Assembly (NCBI GenBank): GCA_944324455.1
Contig: CALUWJ010000006.1
Coordinates: 1-64,000, forward strand
Origin: Candidatus Gastranaerophilales bacterium
GTDB taxonomy: Bacteria > Cyanobacteriota > Vampirovibrionia > Gastranaerophilales > Gastranaerophilaceae
Reading direction: 5' to 3'
Length of the DNA: 64,000 nucleotides
Shown here: one piece after another, positions 1-8,997 of the stretch
Layout of the letters: every line of letters starts with the position of its first letter
How positions within the stretch are numbered: the first letter of the stretch is position 1
The notes under the pieces: model-generated
Database searches by the model: none
Seen by the model: only the letters and a program-made list of their open reading frames with translations
What the model was told of the DNA's origin: nothing
Made by a program: the position numbers and the translations under genes

Positions 1-56
1 ATGTATGAGGCACACCGCCAGCGTTCGTCCTGAGCCAGGATCAAACTCTCCGTTGT
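1..56 (-). rRNA. 16S rRNA gene, 5' end only (partial)
   Basis: Read on the minus strand, the first bases match the universal 5' end of bacterial 16S rRNA: AGAGTTTGATCCTGGCTCAG followed by GACGAACGCTGGCGG. The AGAGTTTGATC block (E. coli positions 8-18) lies at 49-39, so the mature 5' end should be near 56. The rest of the gene lies outside the window to the left. Confidence 0.97.
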
Positions 57-388
57 CAGAAATATATGTCTGACACTCTATGAAAGAGTGATTTGACTCG
101 TAATTTAAGTTCGTCCGATTGTTGTTTCTTAAAAAAATCAACAGGTATTTGTCGTTTGTATTTAGGTATCAATTAAATTGGTTAAGAACTATTTTGTTTA
201 TTTGAATAAACTTGTTTGACTCTTTGTTTTAAGAGATAAAACTCTAAGTCTATCTTAACATAGTAATTGATAGATATGATATTCTGTTTTCAATGTGCAA
301 GTTTTAAATTAAACTTGTTTATGCAGGCAAAAAAAATTATTTATTTAATTCCTGTTCTTGACTGCGCCTTATTCTCTGCGCATTTACT

Positions 389-416
389 AAGTTATCACTT
401 CAATTTTTTTTGTCAA
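389..416 (-). promoter_or_regulatory. candidate rRNA promoter (proximal)
   Basis: On the minus strand a perfect TTGACA (416-411) is followed after 16 nt by TAACTT (394-389). The -35 is perfect but the -10 is weak (3 of 6). Its position upstream of 16S supports an rRNA promoter, but this is only a motif match. Confidence 0.35.
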
Positions 417-481
417 CAAGTTTTTTTAATTTATTTTATTCACTTGTTAAATAACTTAGTTAAGCTCAACAGCTCGTGAGT

Positions 482-512
482 ATTATAATAAAACATAAAA
501 AAAAATTTGCAA
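482..512 (-). promoter_or_regulatory. candidate rRNA promoter (distal)
   Basis: On the minus strand TTGCAA (512-507) is followed after 19 nt by a perfect TATAAT (487-482). It would form a tandem pair with the proximal candidate, which is common upstream of rRNA operons. The spacing is long. Confidence 0.35.
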
Positions 513-551
513 GCATTTTTTTTAATTAATTTTATTTTTCTCGAAAAACGC

Positions 552-1052
552 TTAATCTATGTTATATTCTTCCCATTCTTTTGTTATTAAATCAGATTCT
601 TTAATTTTTTTTGCTTCTTTTATCCAACAATCATTAGATTTTATTCTTATTTCAAAGCATGATGAACATGACATACAATATGCACTGACCGTTGTTGGAA
701 ATCTGCGGCGAGATGGATGTTCTTCAAAAGCATCATAAGCAATTTCTTCTTCATGCTTTTGATAAATTGAATCAAGATTTATTCTCATTTTTATTGGAAT
801 TAATTCAACCTTTTTACATTTTGGACATTTTTTAACCGTGAAATATTTAGCTAAAACCATGCCTTCTTTTTCATCATAATCCCTTGAACCATAAGCAAAA
901 CTAACAACAGTAAGAAAAATATCATTCGCTTCTGAAGCATAATTATAATAAGGATTAATTTGAGCTACACCCATGATTTCAAGAGAATCTATAGGAATTT
1001 CTCTTAAGGTATGCACTTGTATTTTATTTTTTGGTGTCAAAAAATTTAACAT
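552..1052 (-). CDS. hypothetical protein with two Cys clusters
   Basis: 166 aa, not recognised. Two cysteine clusters, CPKCKK (about residue 76) and CMSCSSC (about residue 126), are spaced like the two halves of a zinc-ribbon-type metal site. The stretch between them is charged and probably helical. There is no signal peptide or membrane segment, so it is probably cytoplasmic. The gene sits between the rRNA leader and the smpB-pheA pair on the same strand. No Shine-Dalgarno precedes ATG 1052; instead TATTAT lies 6 nt upstream (1064-1059), consistent with a leaderless mRNA. A zinc-binding role is inferred only from the cysteines. Confidence 0.7.
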   Translation of the reverse strand: MLNFLTPKNKIQVHTLREIPIDSLEIMGVAQINPYYNYASEANDIFLTVVSFAYGSRDYDEKEGMVLAKYFTVKKCPKCKKVELIPIKMRINLDSIYQKHEEEIAYDAFEEHPSRRRFPTTVSAYCMSCSSCFEIRIKSNDCWIKEAKKIKESDLITKEWEEYNID

Positions 1053-1058
1053 AAACCA

Positions 1059-1064
1059 ATAATA
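1059..1064 (-). promoter_or_regulatory. -10 element, possible leaderless start
   Basis: TATTAT on the minus strand, ending 6 nt before ATG 1052. No ribosome binding site lies between. Confidence 0.4.
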
Positions 1065-1084
1065 CTACATTTTTAAAATTTAAT

Positions 1085-1903
1085 CTATACAATTGGATAC
1101 GACCCGAGAAATTTATAATAATTACATTCTTTTTTAATTTCTCCTATTGCTTCAATAATTTCATCAAAACCCTTATCAATATCTGCAAAAAAATTATATT
1201 CACCAAAAACTCTTTTTGATGGACGCGATTCAAGATAAATCAAATTCAAATTATATTTATAAAATATTTTTAATACTTTTAATAAAGCTCCTGATTCATT
1301 TTTTGTATTAAATGCAATAGAAGTTCTTGTTAAAGGATTGTTTAAAATCAATTTCTTTTTTGATATCAAAACAAATCTTGTTTTATTATCTTTAATATCC
1401 CCTATATTTCTATCTATTAAATTTAGTTTTAATTCTATCCCTTTATCAAATGAGCAAATTGCAGCATAAGTTTTATCTTTGTCTCCCAATATATCAGCTG
1501 CATGTGCAGTTGATGTTGCTTCAATTAAATCTATTTTTTCATCAAAATTCTCTAAAATATATTTTTGAGATTGCGCTAAAGCCTGAGGATGAGAAATTAT
1601 GTGTTTAATATCTTCTTTTTTACCTTTAGAAAATAAACAATGCTCAATTTTAATATCTGTTTGAGCCTGAATTTTAACATCGGATAAATATAAACTATCT
1701 AAACTTTGGCGAACAATCCCTTCTATTGAATTTTCAATAGGCAAAACGCCAATATTTTTTTCGTCGTTATTCAACATTTCGACGATTTTTGCAATTGTTG
1801 AAATCGGCTCTAAAATATATTTTTCGTCCTCCATTAAAGCAAATTTTTTTGCTGCAATTTCTGAATATGTACCTTTTGGACCTAAAAAATATAATTTTTC
1901 CAA
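1085..1903 (-). CDS. pheA: prephenate dehydratase with ACT domain
   Basis: 272 aa, a stand-alone (monofunctional) prephenate dehydratase, which converts prephenate to phenylpyruvate in phenylalanine synthesis. The catalytic part begins FLGPKGTYSE and contains IENSIEG, ISHPQALAQ, TSTAHAA and the KTRF block that carries the family's catalytic Thr. A C-terminal ACT domain (from about residue 190) includes the ESRP motif used for phenylalanine feedback. The start is TTG at 1903, with an AAAGGA Shine-Dalgarno lying inside the end of smpB, so the two genes are translationally linked. tyrA for the tyrosine branch is at 14955-15761. Confidence 0.93.
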   Translation of the reverse strand: MEKLYFLGPKGTYSEIAAKKFALMEDEKYILEPISTIAKIVEMLNNDEKNIGVLPIENSIEGIVRQSLDSLYLSDVKIQAQTDIKIEHCLFSKGKKEDIKHIISHPQALAQSQKYILENFDEKIDLIEATSTAHAADILGDKDKTYAAICSFDKGIELKLNLIDRNIGDIKDNKTRFVLISKKKLILNNPLTRTSIAFNTKNESGALLKVLKIFYKYNLNLIYLESRPSKRVFGEYNFFADIDKGFDEIIEAIGEIKKECNYYKFLGSYPIV

Positions 1904-1905
1904 AA

Positions 1906-2367
1906 TTATTTCATCCTTTGAATATCTCGTTTTATATCTTTTTTCTTAATTGCGTCTCTTTTATCATACAATTTTTTACCTTTTGCAAGAGCTATTTCAA
2001 GCTTTGCCCAACGACCGGAAAAAAACATTTGTATCGGAACTATTGTATATTGTTCCTGTTTAACTTTATTTAAAATTTTTAAAATTTCTTTTTTATTTAA
2101 TAAAAGTTTTCTGTCTCTTTTGGGGTCATGATTATAAATATTACCAAATTCATAAGGAGATATATGGCAATTAATCAAATATGCTTCAAGATTATCAGTT
2201 ATTTTAATATAACTGTCTTTTAAATTAATTTGTCCTTTTCTGATAGATTTAATCTCGGTCCCCAAAAGACAAATTCCTGCTTCATATTTATCAAAAAGAT
2301 TGTAATCAAAATAAGCTTTTTTATTTGAAGCTATTAATTTATTTGCTGTTTTTTTATCATTTTTCAT
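1906..2367 (-). CDS. smpB: SsrA-binding protein SmpB
   Basis: 153 aa, the usual SmpB length. SmpB binds tmRNA and brings it to stalled ribosomes for trans-translation. The conserved N-terminal block (ASNKKAYFDY ... EAGICLLGTEIKS) and the LKDSY and HISPYEFGN segments match the family's OB-fold core. The C-terminus is Lys/Arg-rich (KKKDIKRDIQRMK), as expected for the tail that enters the decoding centre. It is the first gene of a unit with pheA. No Shine-Dalgarno precedes ATG 2367; TATACT lies 6 nt upstream. The ssrA gene itself is not in the window. Confidence 0.95.
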   Translation of the reverse strand: MKNDKKTANKLIASNKKAYFDYNLFDKYEAGICLLGTEIKSIRKGQINLKDSYIKITDNLEAYLINCHISPYEFGNIYNHDPKRDRKLLLNKKEILKILNKVKQEQYTIVPIQMFFSGRWAKLEIALAKGKKLYDKRDAIKKKDIKRDIQRMK

Positions 2368-2373
2368 ATAATC

Positions 2374-2379
2374 AGTATA
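2374..2379 (-). promoter_or_regulatory. -10 element of smpB, possible leaderless start
   Basis: TATACT on the minus strand, ending 6 nt before the smpB ATG (2367). It lies in the 46-bp divergent gap to the kinase at 2414. Confidence 0.45.
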
Positions 2380-2397
2380 TATTAAAAATTTATATTA

Positions 2398-2406
2398 TGT
2401 TACAAT
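2398..2406 (+). promoter_or_regulatory. extended -10 of sensor kinase gene, possible leaderless start
   Basis: TGtTACAAT, an extended -10 form, ends 7 nt before ATG 2414. There is no Shine-Dalgarno. Confidence 0.5.
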
Positions 2407-2413
2407 TTTTAGT

Positions 2414-4504
2414 ATGAAGAAAAAATTTAATATTGATTTAACGACCCAAAATAAGCTTATAATTACAGCCCTCATTATCTCAACAAGCTTAATTGTGGCA
2501 ATCGCTCTTTGGGCAGTCAATAAAATAAAGATAGAATTAGATGAAAGTTATAGAAGTTTTGGTCAATTATTAACCAAAACACTTGCTGTACAAAATTATG
2601 AAATAACTCAAGCTTCCGCAAACTCAACTGCACAAAATTTCATAAAAACACACGTTAATTCTATTCTTTCATCCACTGATGATATTTCCTATATAACATT
2701 TAAAAACAAGGTTGGAGATGTAATATATTCAACCATTGAAAACTACAATAAAAGAGCTCAAAAAGCAGATACAAATATTTCTTCTCCAATGTTAGATCAA
2801 AACGGCAAGCTGGTTGGAACGGTTGAAGTAGGGTTATCTGCTGACTTAGCCAAAAATGTTACCCATACAACAAAAAACTCACTTTTAACAGTTTTTAGTG
2901 CAATATGGCTCGTTTTTACTCTTGTTATTCTGGCTAATGCTTTTTTAATAAGGCGCGAATTAACCCTATTGCACCATGGTGTTAAAGAAATTGAACAAGG
3001 AAAATTTGGTACAGTTTTAGACTATAATCAAGCCTCAGGCGAAATCAAAGAACTTTTTGACGCATTTAACGATATGTCAAAAAAACTGCATAACTATGAA
3101 GAACAAAATATCGATCAATTAACAGTTGAGCGCAATAAGCTTGAATCAGTATTAATGAGCATTGCAAACGGAGTTGTAGTTTGTGATAACTACGATAAAA
3201 TTTCTATGATAAACTCTGCGGCACAAAAAATCTTAAACAGCTCAGAAGCCAATATTCTTAACACATCAATCCAAGAATATTGCGATTCAACAGGAGAATT
3301 GTGTTTTAGAGATAAGATTGCAGTTTTTAAAAACACTCCTCTTGATGTAATTGAAAAAAAACCGCTTGAATTTAATGTTAATGTTGAAAATAGAGTTATA
3401 AAATCTATCATTTCTCCAATGTATTCAAAAATGCATGATTATCTTGGTTATATCATCGTTTTAATCGATATAACCAAAGAAGCAGAAGTAGATAGATTAA
3501 AAAATGATTTTATTTCAAATGTTTCTCATGAATTAAGAACACCTGTTACAATTTTAAGCTCATATGCCGATACGCTTTATAATTATGGCGAACAATTCAA
3601 TTTTGAAGAACAAAAAGAATTTATAGGAACAATAAATCAAGAAGTTATAAGACTAAATAAAATGGTTAACGATATTCTTGATTTTTCAAGACTGGAATCA
3701 GGTTCAGAATTAGATAAAGAAAAACAAGACATAACAGAAACAATCAATAAAATTGCTCAAAGCCATAAAGTGTTAGCTGACGAAAAAAATATTTCAATAA
3801 CATTTATAAAAGAAGAAAATCTGCCTATGCTTTCATATAACACACAAAGCATAGAGCGTGTTATGAGCAATTTAATTACAAATGCAATCAAATATTCACC
3901 TAACAATTCAAGAATTAAAATCAGAGCTGAAATTGCCAAAAATCCAAAATATCTTGAAGTTAGCGTTGAAGATAACGGCATTGGAATCTCAGCCGAACAT
4001 CAAAAAATGATTTTTGAAAGATTTTACAGAATTGAAAATCAAGTTCATACAATTAAAGGTACAGGTCTAGGTTTACATCTTGTAAAAGTGGCTATTGAAA
4101 AACACCACCAAGGTAAAGTTTTTGTAAAATCAAAGCTAAATGAAGGCTCTACCTTTGGTTTTTGGCTTCCTATAGATGAAGCTGATATAAAAGAGATTTC
4201 TCTAAAAGAATTAAAAGATAAAAGCCTAAACGAAATAATAGCACAAAACCAAGATAAACAAGATAATTACACAGAATATAAAATAGAAAAAATTGATGAT
4301 TATTCAAAAAAAGCTGAATTTGACGCAAAGTTCATCAATATTGATAAAACCATTCAACAAGAAGAAACAAAAGAAGAAAATATAATACAAGAAGAATTTA
4401 AAGAAGAAAATCCCAACAAAAATAACCCGATTAAACAAGAAAACCCTAAACAAGAAAATTCAGATGATGAATGGGAAATATCCTTTGAAGTAAGAGATAA
4501 TTAA
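2414..4504 (+). CDS. membrane sensor histidine kinase (HAMP-PAS-HisKA-HATPase)
   Basis: 696 aa. An N-terminal membrane helix (about 17-36), an extracytoplasmic sensor region, a second helix (about 155-178) and a HAMP-like linker precede a PAS-like region (about 240-350). The HisKA box SNVSHELRTP puts the phosphoacceptor at His372. The ATPase domain has NLITNAIKYSP (N box), DNGIGIS (G1), FERFYRI (F box) and GTGLGLHLVK (G2). This is the WalK/PhoR-like arrangement. After the kinase core there is an unusual tail of about 110 residues rich in Glu, Lys, Asn and Gln. No response regulator gene adjoins it, so it is an orphan kinase here. Its stop overlaps the convergent GH57 gene by 4 bp. Confidence 0.92.
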   Translation: MKKKFNIDLTTQNKLIITALIISTSLIVAIALWAVNKIKIELDESYRSFGQLLTKTLAVQNYEITQASANSTAQNFIKTHVNSILSSTDDISYITFKNKVGDVIYSTIENYNKRAQKADTNISSPMLDQNGKLVGTVEVGLSADLAKNVTHTTKNSLLTVFSAIWLVFTLVILANAFLIRRELTLLHHGVKEIEQGKFGTVLDYNQASGEIKELFDAFNDMSKKLHNYEEQNIDQLTVERNKLESVLMSIANGVVVCDNYDKISMINSAAQKILNSSEANILNTSIQEYCDSTGELCFRDKIAVFKNTPLDVIEKKPLEFNVNVENRVIKSIISPMYSKMHDYLGYIIVLIDITKEAEVDRLKNDFISNVSHELRTPVTILSSYADTLYNYGEQFNFEEQKEFIGTINQEVIRLNKMVNDILDFSRLESGSELDKEKQDITETINKIAQSHKVLADEKNISITFIKEENLPMLSYNTQSIERVMSNLITNAIKYSPNNSRIKIRAEIAKNPKYLEVSVEDNGIGISAEHQKMIFERFYRIENQVHTIKGTGLGLHLVKVAIEKHHQGKVFVKSKLNEGSTFGFWLPIDEADIKEISLKELKDKSLNEIIAQNQDKQDNYTEYKIEKIDDYSKKAEFDAKFINIDKTIQQEETKEENIIQEEFKEENPNKNNPIKQENPKQENSDDEWEISFEVRDN

Positions 4505-6750
4505 TCTTCTATTTTAATATTTATCATTGAATCTTGCGGATAAACTTCATTTATAAGTTCATTTGAAGCATCAATTACACAAAATGAAAATTCTTTTGTT
4601 TCAAAGGCTAAATCTTCAAGAGCTATTTTCAATTCAATTACATCTTTGTAGGCAATTTTTGATTTCTTAGCTGTATTTTGATACCATAACCCATAAGAAA
4701 TTGCTTTGTTTAAAAATATTCTTGAAATATTTTTCTCATCAAAAACAAATCGAAGCTCATTTGAAAAATGTTTTTTGATAATAGGGTAAAAATTTTCATC
4801 TTTATTTACAAAGCGAATAGGTGAATAATATCTGCTTTTTTCATTAGAAAAATAAATTACGATTTGATTTTCAATAAGTTGATGTTTGATTTTTGGAGAA
4901 TTTTTATTTAATTCAAATCTAAAATACAAATATTCTTTATCAAAACCAAAAAGAATATTTTTAATAAGCCTTGTAATATTAGACGTTGGTCCATCAGGAA
5001 CAAATATACATCCTGCATTTACCCATTCATTATTTTCATCATCAATATCACAAGATAGTGAAGGAGAAATTTGACCAATTGGATTTCTTAAAGCTCTTAT
5101 CGATGCATCAGATAAAGGCATAGTCAAATATTGAGGAATTTCAAAACCAAGAATTTCATAAACATTCATCAAATGACTTCGAAATAAATAATCGAAAACA
5201 CCATCATTTCTTGATTCATTTGGTTTACCGTACCACCAATACCAATCACTACCTTGCGCAATCAAAAGTTCTTGTTTTGCATTTTTTATTTTTATTGAAC
5301 AAATTTTTTTATCCTCAGGGGTTTTTATTGAATTTATCAACTGTTTTGAATATTTATCAAAATCAGCACACACGCTTGATAAATATAGCCAAGCTACATT
5401 TTTTGTAGGTTCTCCTATCCAAAGATCAAAATTTCTGTTTATCCAAGAGCCTGATTTTAAATTTTCTATTATTTCAGGAGAATTATTATTTACAAAATCA
5501 CCTACAAGAACAGTTCTAAGAGATTCATCTTCATCAATTAATTTATAAAAAGCTTCCAAAAATGTTGTTCCGTCATTTTGATATGTTTCCCAACAATTTT
5601 CCCCATCCATTGCAATAGTTAAAATATGGTTTTCTTTTGGAGAATTTTGCAATTTTGATTGAATTATTTTGATTTTTTCATAAATATCGTTAGCTGCGCT
5701 AATTGAATCATAACTACCATAACCAAAATTTATAAGATTAGCAAAAAAAGAATCAGCAAATATTAAATTTAGTGAATGCTTGCTCTTTGTTTTATAATTT
5801 ATATTTAAATTAAAAGGATTTTCAAGATTTCCCTCAAAATCTCTTATAAATTCATTTTTAATTGTTTTAGATAAAATACCCTCATCTAAAACAGTCCATT
5901 TTAAACCCATTTTAGATAATAAATCAATGCTTTTTTGGCAGACACATTGCTCTGATAGCCACATTCCATTTGGTTTTTTATCAAAAATTTCAATATATTT
6001 TTTTATACCCAATTCGATTTGAGTTTTTGCATCTTGGACTCTTGAAAAATTTTGAGGCAAATTTTCAAAATCTTTTATTTCTTTATTTTTAAAATCTAAT
6101 AATAACGGTAAAATCGGATGATAATATGGGCTTATTGAAACTTCAATTTTATTTAAATCTTGATATTTTTTATATTCAACAAGAATTCTTTTTATAATAT
6201 CTAATTGAATTTCATAAATTTCTTTTCTTTCATCAAGAGTATAATTTTTTTCTTTTTGAAAAAGATAGGCTAAATTAGAATAATCATGACAAAAACTCTT
6301 ATCTATCCAACAAAGAGTGAAATTCGCCATAATATCGCAATATTCTTGCAAATTAAACATATCAAGATCTAAATCTTGCGCTTGCGCCCTCCTATTATAT
6401 AAATCCGTAAAATAAGGACGAGGCAAAACCATGTTTTTATAATTCAAATCAAAATAATTATTTAAAATAAAAATTTTATCTTTTGGAGTTAATTCATTTT
6501 CATTTTTAATTAAAAGCTTAAGATGTAAATCCTTAGCCCCTTGGGCATATTTTTGTAATGAAGCCAGTAATACAGGAGAAAAATTAAAATTAAGCTTAAT
6601 ATTTTTGAATTTATCAATTCTTTTTAACATATCAAGATAATCTTTTGAAGCATGGAGTCTAACCCAAGGCAATAAAAAATCGCTATCGTATTTTGATTGA
6701 TAGCTAGGCTGATGAAAGTGCCATATAAAAGCTATGTTTAATTTTTTCAT
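4501..6750 (-). CDS. glycoside hydrolase family 57 (alpha-amylase/glucanotransferase type)
   Basis: 749 aa from ATG 6750. The start IAFIWHFHQPSY is GH57 conserved region 1. MWLSEQCV carries the expected catalytic Glu, and AMDGENCWE carries the expected Asp acid/base. The C-terminal ~200 residues (after DDENNEW) look like a beta-rich accessory or carbohydrate-binding domain. There is no signal peptide, so it probably acts on intracellular alpha-glucan such as glycogen; substrate cannot be settled from sequence. The alternative ATG at 6756 is less likely: an extended -10 (TGaTATAAA) ends 7 nt before 6750 but only 1 nt before 6756. A second alpha-glucan enzyme lies at 36314-38644. Confidence 0.88.
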   Translation of the reverse strand: MKKLNIAFIWHFHQPSYQSKYDSDFLLPWVRLHASKDYLDMLKRIDKFKNIKLNFNFSPVLLASLQKYAQGAKDLHLKLLIKNENELTPKDKIFILNNYFDLNYKNMVLPRPYFTDLYNRRAQAQDLDLDMFNLQEYCDIMANFTLCWIDKSFCHDYSNLAYLFQKEKNYTLDERKEIYEIQLDIIKRILVEYKKYQDLNKIEVSISPYYHPILPLLLDFKNKEIKDFENLPQNFSRVQDAKTQIELGIKKYIEIFDKKPNGMWLSEQCVCQKSIDLLSKMGLKWTVLDEGILSKTIKNEFIRDFEGNLENPFNLNINYKTKSKHSLNLIFADSFFANLINFGYGSYDSISAANDIYEKIKIIQSKLQNSPKENHILTIAMDGENCWETYQNDGTTFLEAFYKLIDEDESLRTVLVGDFVNNNSPEIIENLKSGSWINRNFDLWIGEPTKNVAWLYLSSVCADFDKYSKQLINSIKTPEDKKICSIKIKNAKQELLIAQGSDWYWWYGKPNESRNDGVFDYLFRSHLMNVYEILGFEIPQYLTMPLSDASIRALRNPIGQISPSLSCDIDDENNEWVNAGCIFVPDGPTSNITRLIKNILFGFDKEYLYFRFELNKNSPKIKHQLIENQIVIYFSNEKSRYYSPIRFVNKDENFYPIIKKHFSNELRFVFDEKNISRIFLNKAISYGLWYQNTAKKSKIAYKDVIELKIALEDLAFETKEFSFCVIDASNELINEVYPQDSMINIKIED

Positions 6751-6757
6751 ACCCATC

Positions 6758-6766
6758 TTTATATCA
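6758..6766 (-). promoter_or_regulatory. extended -10 of GH57 gene, possible leaderless start
   Basis: TGaTATAAA on the minus strand, ending 7 nt before ATG 6750. This spacing favours 6750 over 6756 as start. Confidence 0.45.
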
Positions 6767-6816
6767 ACAACTATATTTTCAATATATCATAAATTTTTAC
6801 ACCTGTACAAAATCTT

Positions 6817-7908
6817 TTATACAATCTTACCTTTTGAAATTTTTATAATGTCAACGTCTTTTAAAAATTCATCATCAAAAGCCAAAATATCAACACTTGT
6901 TATTATCATTTGTATATCATCATCTATTGCACTTAAAAGATAATTTTGTCTTATATTATCCAATTCAGCCAAAACATCATCCAACAATAAAAGCGGTGTT
7001 TCATTTATTTTTTCTTTAATTATTTGCAATTCAGCCAATTTCAATGCTAAAACAATTGTTCTTTGCTGACCTTGAGAAGCATATTTTTTTGAATCAATGT
7101 CATTAATATAAAAATCAATATCATCCCTATGAGCGCCAATTAAGCACTGGGCTTTTCTTATTTCTTCCTCTTTTATTTCGTTTAATTTTTCATAAATTAA
7201 ATTGTTTAAATCCAAAACAGAACAAAATTCATCCGTGATTGTGTTATATTTTATTTTTAAATCCTCATTTTCTGCCATCGAAGAATGTTTTATTTTGGCT
7301 ATTTTTTCAAGCTCTAAAAGATATTTTTTTCTTAAAAAAATTACATTTGCACTTGCAATAGCAAATTGCTGATTAAAAACATCAAGCATATCAGGATTAA
7401 TCATTCCTTGCATTAAATAATTTGCTTTTTGAAGTCGAATTTTATTAAATTTAGATAATTTATCACCATATAAAGGATAAACTTGAAAAATAGCCATATC
7501 AAGCCATTTTCTTCTATTTTGAGGTTCTCCTCTTAATAAAAGCAAATCAGATGATGAAAAATTAACCCCTGATAAAATTCTTGAAAAATCTTTTGATTTT
7601 GTTTTTTTTATTCCATTTACTTTTAATATTTTGTTTTTAGGAGGATTAATTATAACTTCAAGCTCTAAATCGACACCTTGTTTTAAAACATCTGCTTTAA
7701 TAAATAAATTTTCACAATTAAAACGAATGAGTTCAGAGTCTTTTTTTATTCTTGAGGAATCTAGCGTGCAAAGATAAAAAATTGCTTCTAAGATGTTTGT
7801 TTTACCTTGGGCATTTTTTCCGATTATAAGAGTTTTATTTTTTGAAAAATTATACTCAAAATCTTCATAATTTCTATAATTTTTCAAAATTAATTTATTC
7901 AATTTCAT
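6817..7908 (-). CDS. recF: DNA replication and repair protein RecF
   Basis: 363 aa from ATG 7908, an SMC-like ATPase that helps RecOR load RecA at gaps. It starts MKLNKLILKNYRNY, followed by the Walker A GKNAQGKTN; the ABC signature is ASQGQQRT and the Walker B is PLLLLDDVLAELD, all intact. An upstream in-frame TTG (7935) would add 9 residues but has no ribosome binding site and precedes the likely promoter. TACAAT sits 6 nt before ATG 7908. recF is not beside dnaA/dnaN here; its neighbours are a GH57 gene and a divergent sugar kinase. Confidence 0.95.
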   Translation of the reverse strand: MKLNKLILKNYRNYEDFEYNFSKNKTLIIGKNAQGKTNILEAIFYLCTLDSSRIKKDSELIRFNCENLFIKADVLKQGVDLELEVIINPPKNKILKVNGIKKTKSKDFSRILSGVNFSSSDLLLLRGEPQNRRKWLDMAIFQVYPLYGDKLSKFNKIRLQKANYLMQGMINPDMLDVFNQQFAIASANVIFLRKKYLLELEKIAKIKHSSMAENEDLKIKYNTITDEFCSVLDLNNLIYEKLNEIKEEEIRKAQCLIGAHRDDIDFYINDIDSKKYASQGQQRTIVLALKLAELQIIKEKINETPLLLLDDVLAELDNIRQNYLLSAIDDDIQMIITSVDILAFDDEFLKDVDIIKISKGKIV

Positions 7909-7914
7909 ATTGTT

Positions 7915-7924
7915 ATTGTATAAT
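7915..7924. promoter_or_regulatory. overlapping divergent -10 elements of recF and the PfkB gene
   Basis: On the minus strand TACAAT (7920-7915) ends 6 nt before the recF ATG. On the plus strand TATAAT (7919-7924) lies 23 nt before the PfkB ATG (7948), which has its own AAGGAG (7934-7939). The two -10 boxes overlap by two bases, so the two promoters should compete for RNA polymerase. Confidence 0.5.
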
Positions 7925-7947
7925 AGAAATCGCAAAGGAGCAAAATT

Positions 7948-8997
7948 ATGTATGATTTTATAACTATCGGTTCAGCAACTCAAGATGTTTTTGTACAATC
8001 CGATGTTGCAAGTATTGTTACAGTTAGCCAAATGGCCAAAAAAAGCGAATTTATGTCTTTTCCGTATGGAGCTAAAACAGAAATTGCAGATTTTTCAAAA
8101 AATCTTGGCGGAGGTGCAGTTAATACAGCAACCAACTTTGCCAATTTAGGATGTAAAACTTCAACAATAATTAAACTCGGCAACGATGAATTAAATAATA
8201 TTATCAAGTTGAAACTGGCTAAATCCGGAATTGATATTATGAATATAATTGATTCAAACAAATATTTAACAGGTTTTTCTATCATTCTTGTAAGTTTTCA
8301 AGGAGATAGAACAGTTTTAGCTCATAGAGGAGCTAATGCTCATGTTCATGAAAAAGAAGTTAATTTTAATGCTCTTAAAAACTCTCGCTGGGTATATGTT
8401 TCACCCCTTTCAGGCGACAGCAACAAAATTTTAGATAAGATATCAAAATTCTGCGAAGAAAATAAAATCAATCTTGCAATAAATGCAGGAACAACTGCTC
8501 TTAAAAAAGGTGCAAAATATTTTTCAAAAATTCTTAAAACCGCACAAATTGTTGTTATGAATAAAGAAGAAGCAACATTGGTTACTAAAATTCAAATAAG
8601 ACAAGATACTAAAGAAGTGAAATTCTCAAAAGAAGAAATTCACCCTGATATAGTAGCTATGTTAAAGGCTTTGAGAGGAAATACCGAAGCTATTGTTGTT
8701 ATAACAGACGGCAAGAACGGTGTTTATTGCTATGACGGCAAAAAAATCTATCTTTGCCCAACTTATCCTGCCACAGTTGTTTCAACTTTGGGCGCAGGAG
8801 ATGCATTTTCATCCACTTTCTGTGCTTCGATGGATAAATATAACTGGGATATTGAAAAAGCTCTTAAATATGCAACAGTTAATTCAGCCTCTGTTTGTAC
8901 ACATTTTGGCGCTCAAGAAGGGTTTTTAACTTTCAATGAAATAGAAGAAAAAATTAAGCAAGCACCCGATTTCAAGGTTAAAATTTTATGCGCTTAG
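7948..8997 (+). CDS. PfkB-family carbohydrate kinase
   Basis: 349 aa ribokinase-like kinase. The N-terminal signature GGGAVNTATNFANLG and the C-terminal signature STLGAGDAFSS (anion hole and catalytic Asp, replacing the common DTTGAGDxF) are present, as is the VITDGKNGVY nucleotide segment. The substrate could be ribose, fructose, adenosine or another sugar; nothing in the sequence decides it. Strong AAGGAG Shine-Dalgarno 8 nt before ATG. Its end overlaps the S4 gene by 10 bp, so the two are co-translated. Confidence 0.88.
   Translation: MYDFITIGSATQDVFVQSDVASIVTVSQMAKKSEFMSFPYGAKTEIADFSKNLGGGAVNTATNFANLGCKTSTIIKLGNDELNNIIKLKLAKSGIDIMNIIDSNKYLTGFSIILVSFQGDRTVLAHRGANAHVHEKEVNFNALKNSRWVYVSPLSGDSNKILDKISKFCEENKINLAINAGTTALKKGAKYFSKILKTAQIVVMNKEEATLVTKIQIRQDTKEVKFSKEEIHPDIVAMLKALRGNTEAIVVITDGKNGVYCYDGKKIYLCPTYPATVVSTLGAGDAFSSTFCASMDKYNWDIEKALKYATVNSASVCTHFGAQEGFLTFNEIEEKIKQAPDFKVKILCA

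Larger units (their letters stand above)
57..551 (-). other. rRNA operon leader and upstream region, no gene
   Basis: About 495 bases without a credible gene; the only open frame (267-479, plus) has Phe/Leu/Ile-rich composition and no ribosome binding site. The region holds several inverted repeats: TGTCAGA/TCTGACA (54-60/69-75), CACTCT/AGAGTG (74-79/85-90), GTTTATT/AATAAAC (196-202/205-211), CAAGTTT/AAACTTG (298-304/311-317) and TGCGC/GCGCA (363-367/378-382). AAACTTGTTT occurs twice (208-217 and 311-320). These are probably leader-RNA folding and 16S processing signals. Confidence 0.6.

Noticed and set aside
267-479. 70-aa open frame upstream of the 16S gene
   Set aside because: No ribosome binding site, Phe/Leu/Ile-rich AT composition and position in the rRNA leader; it is a chance open frame.
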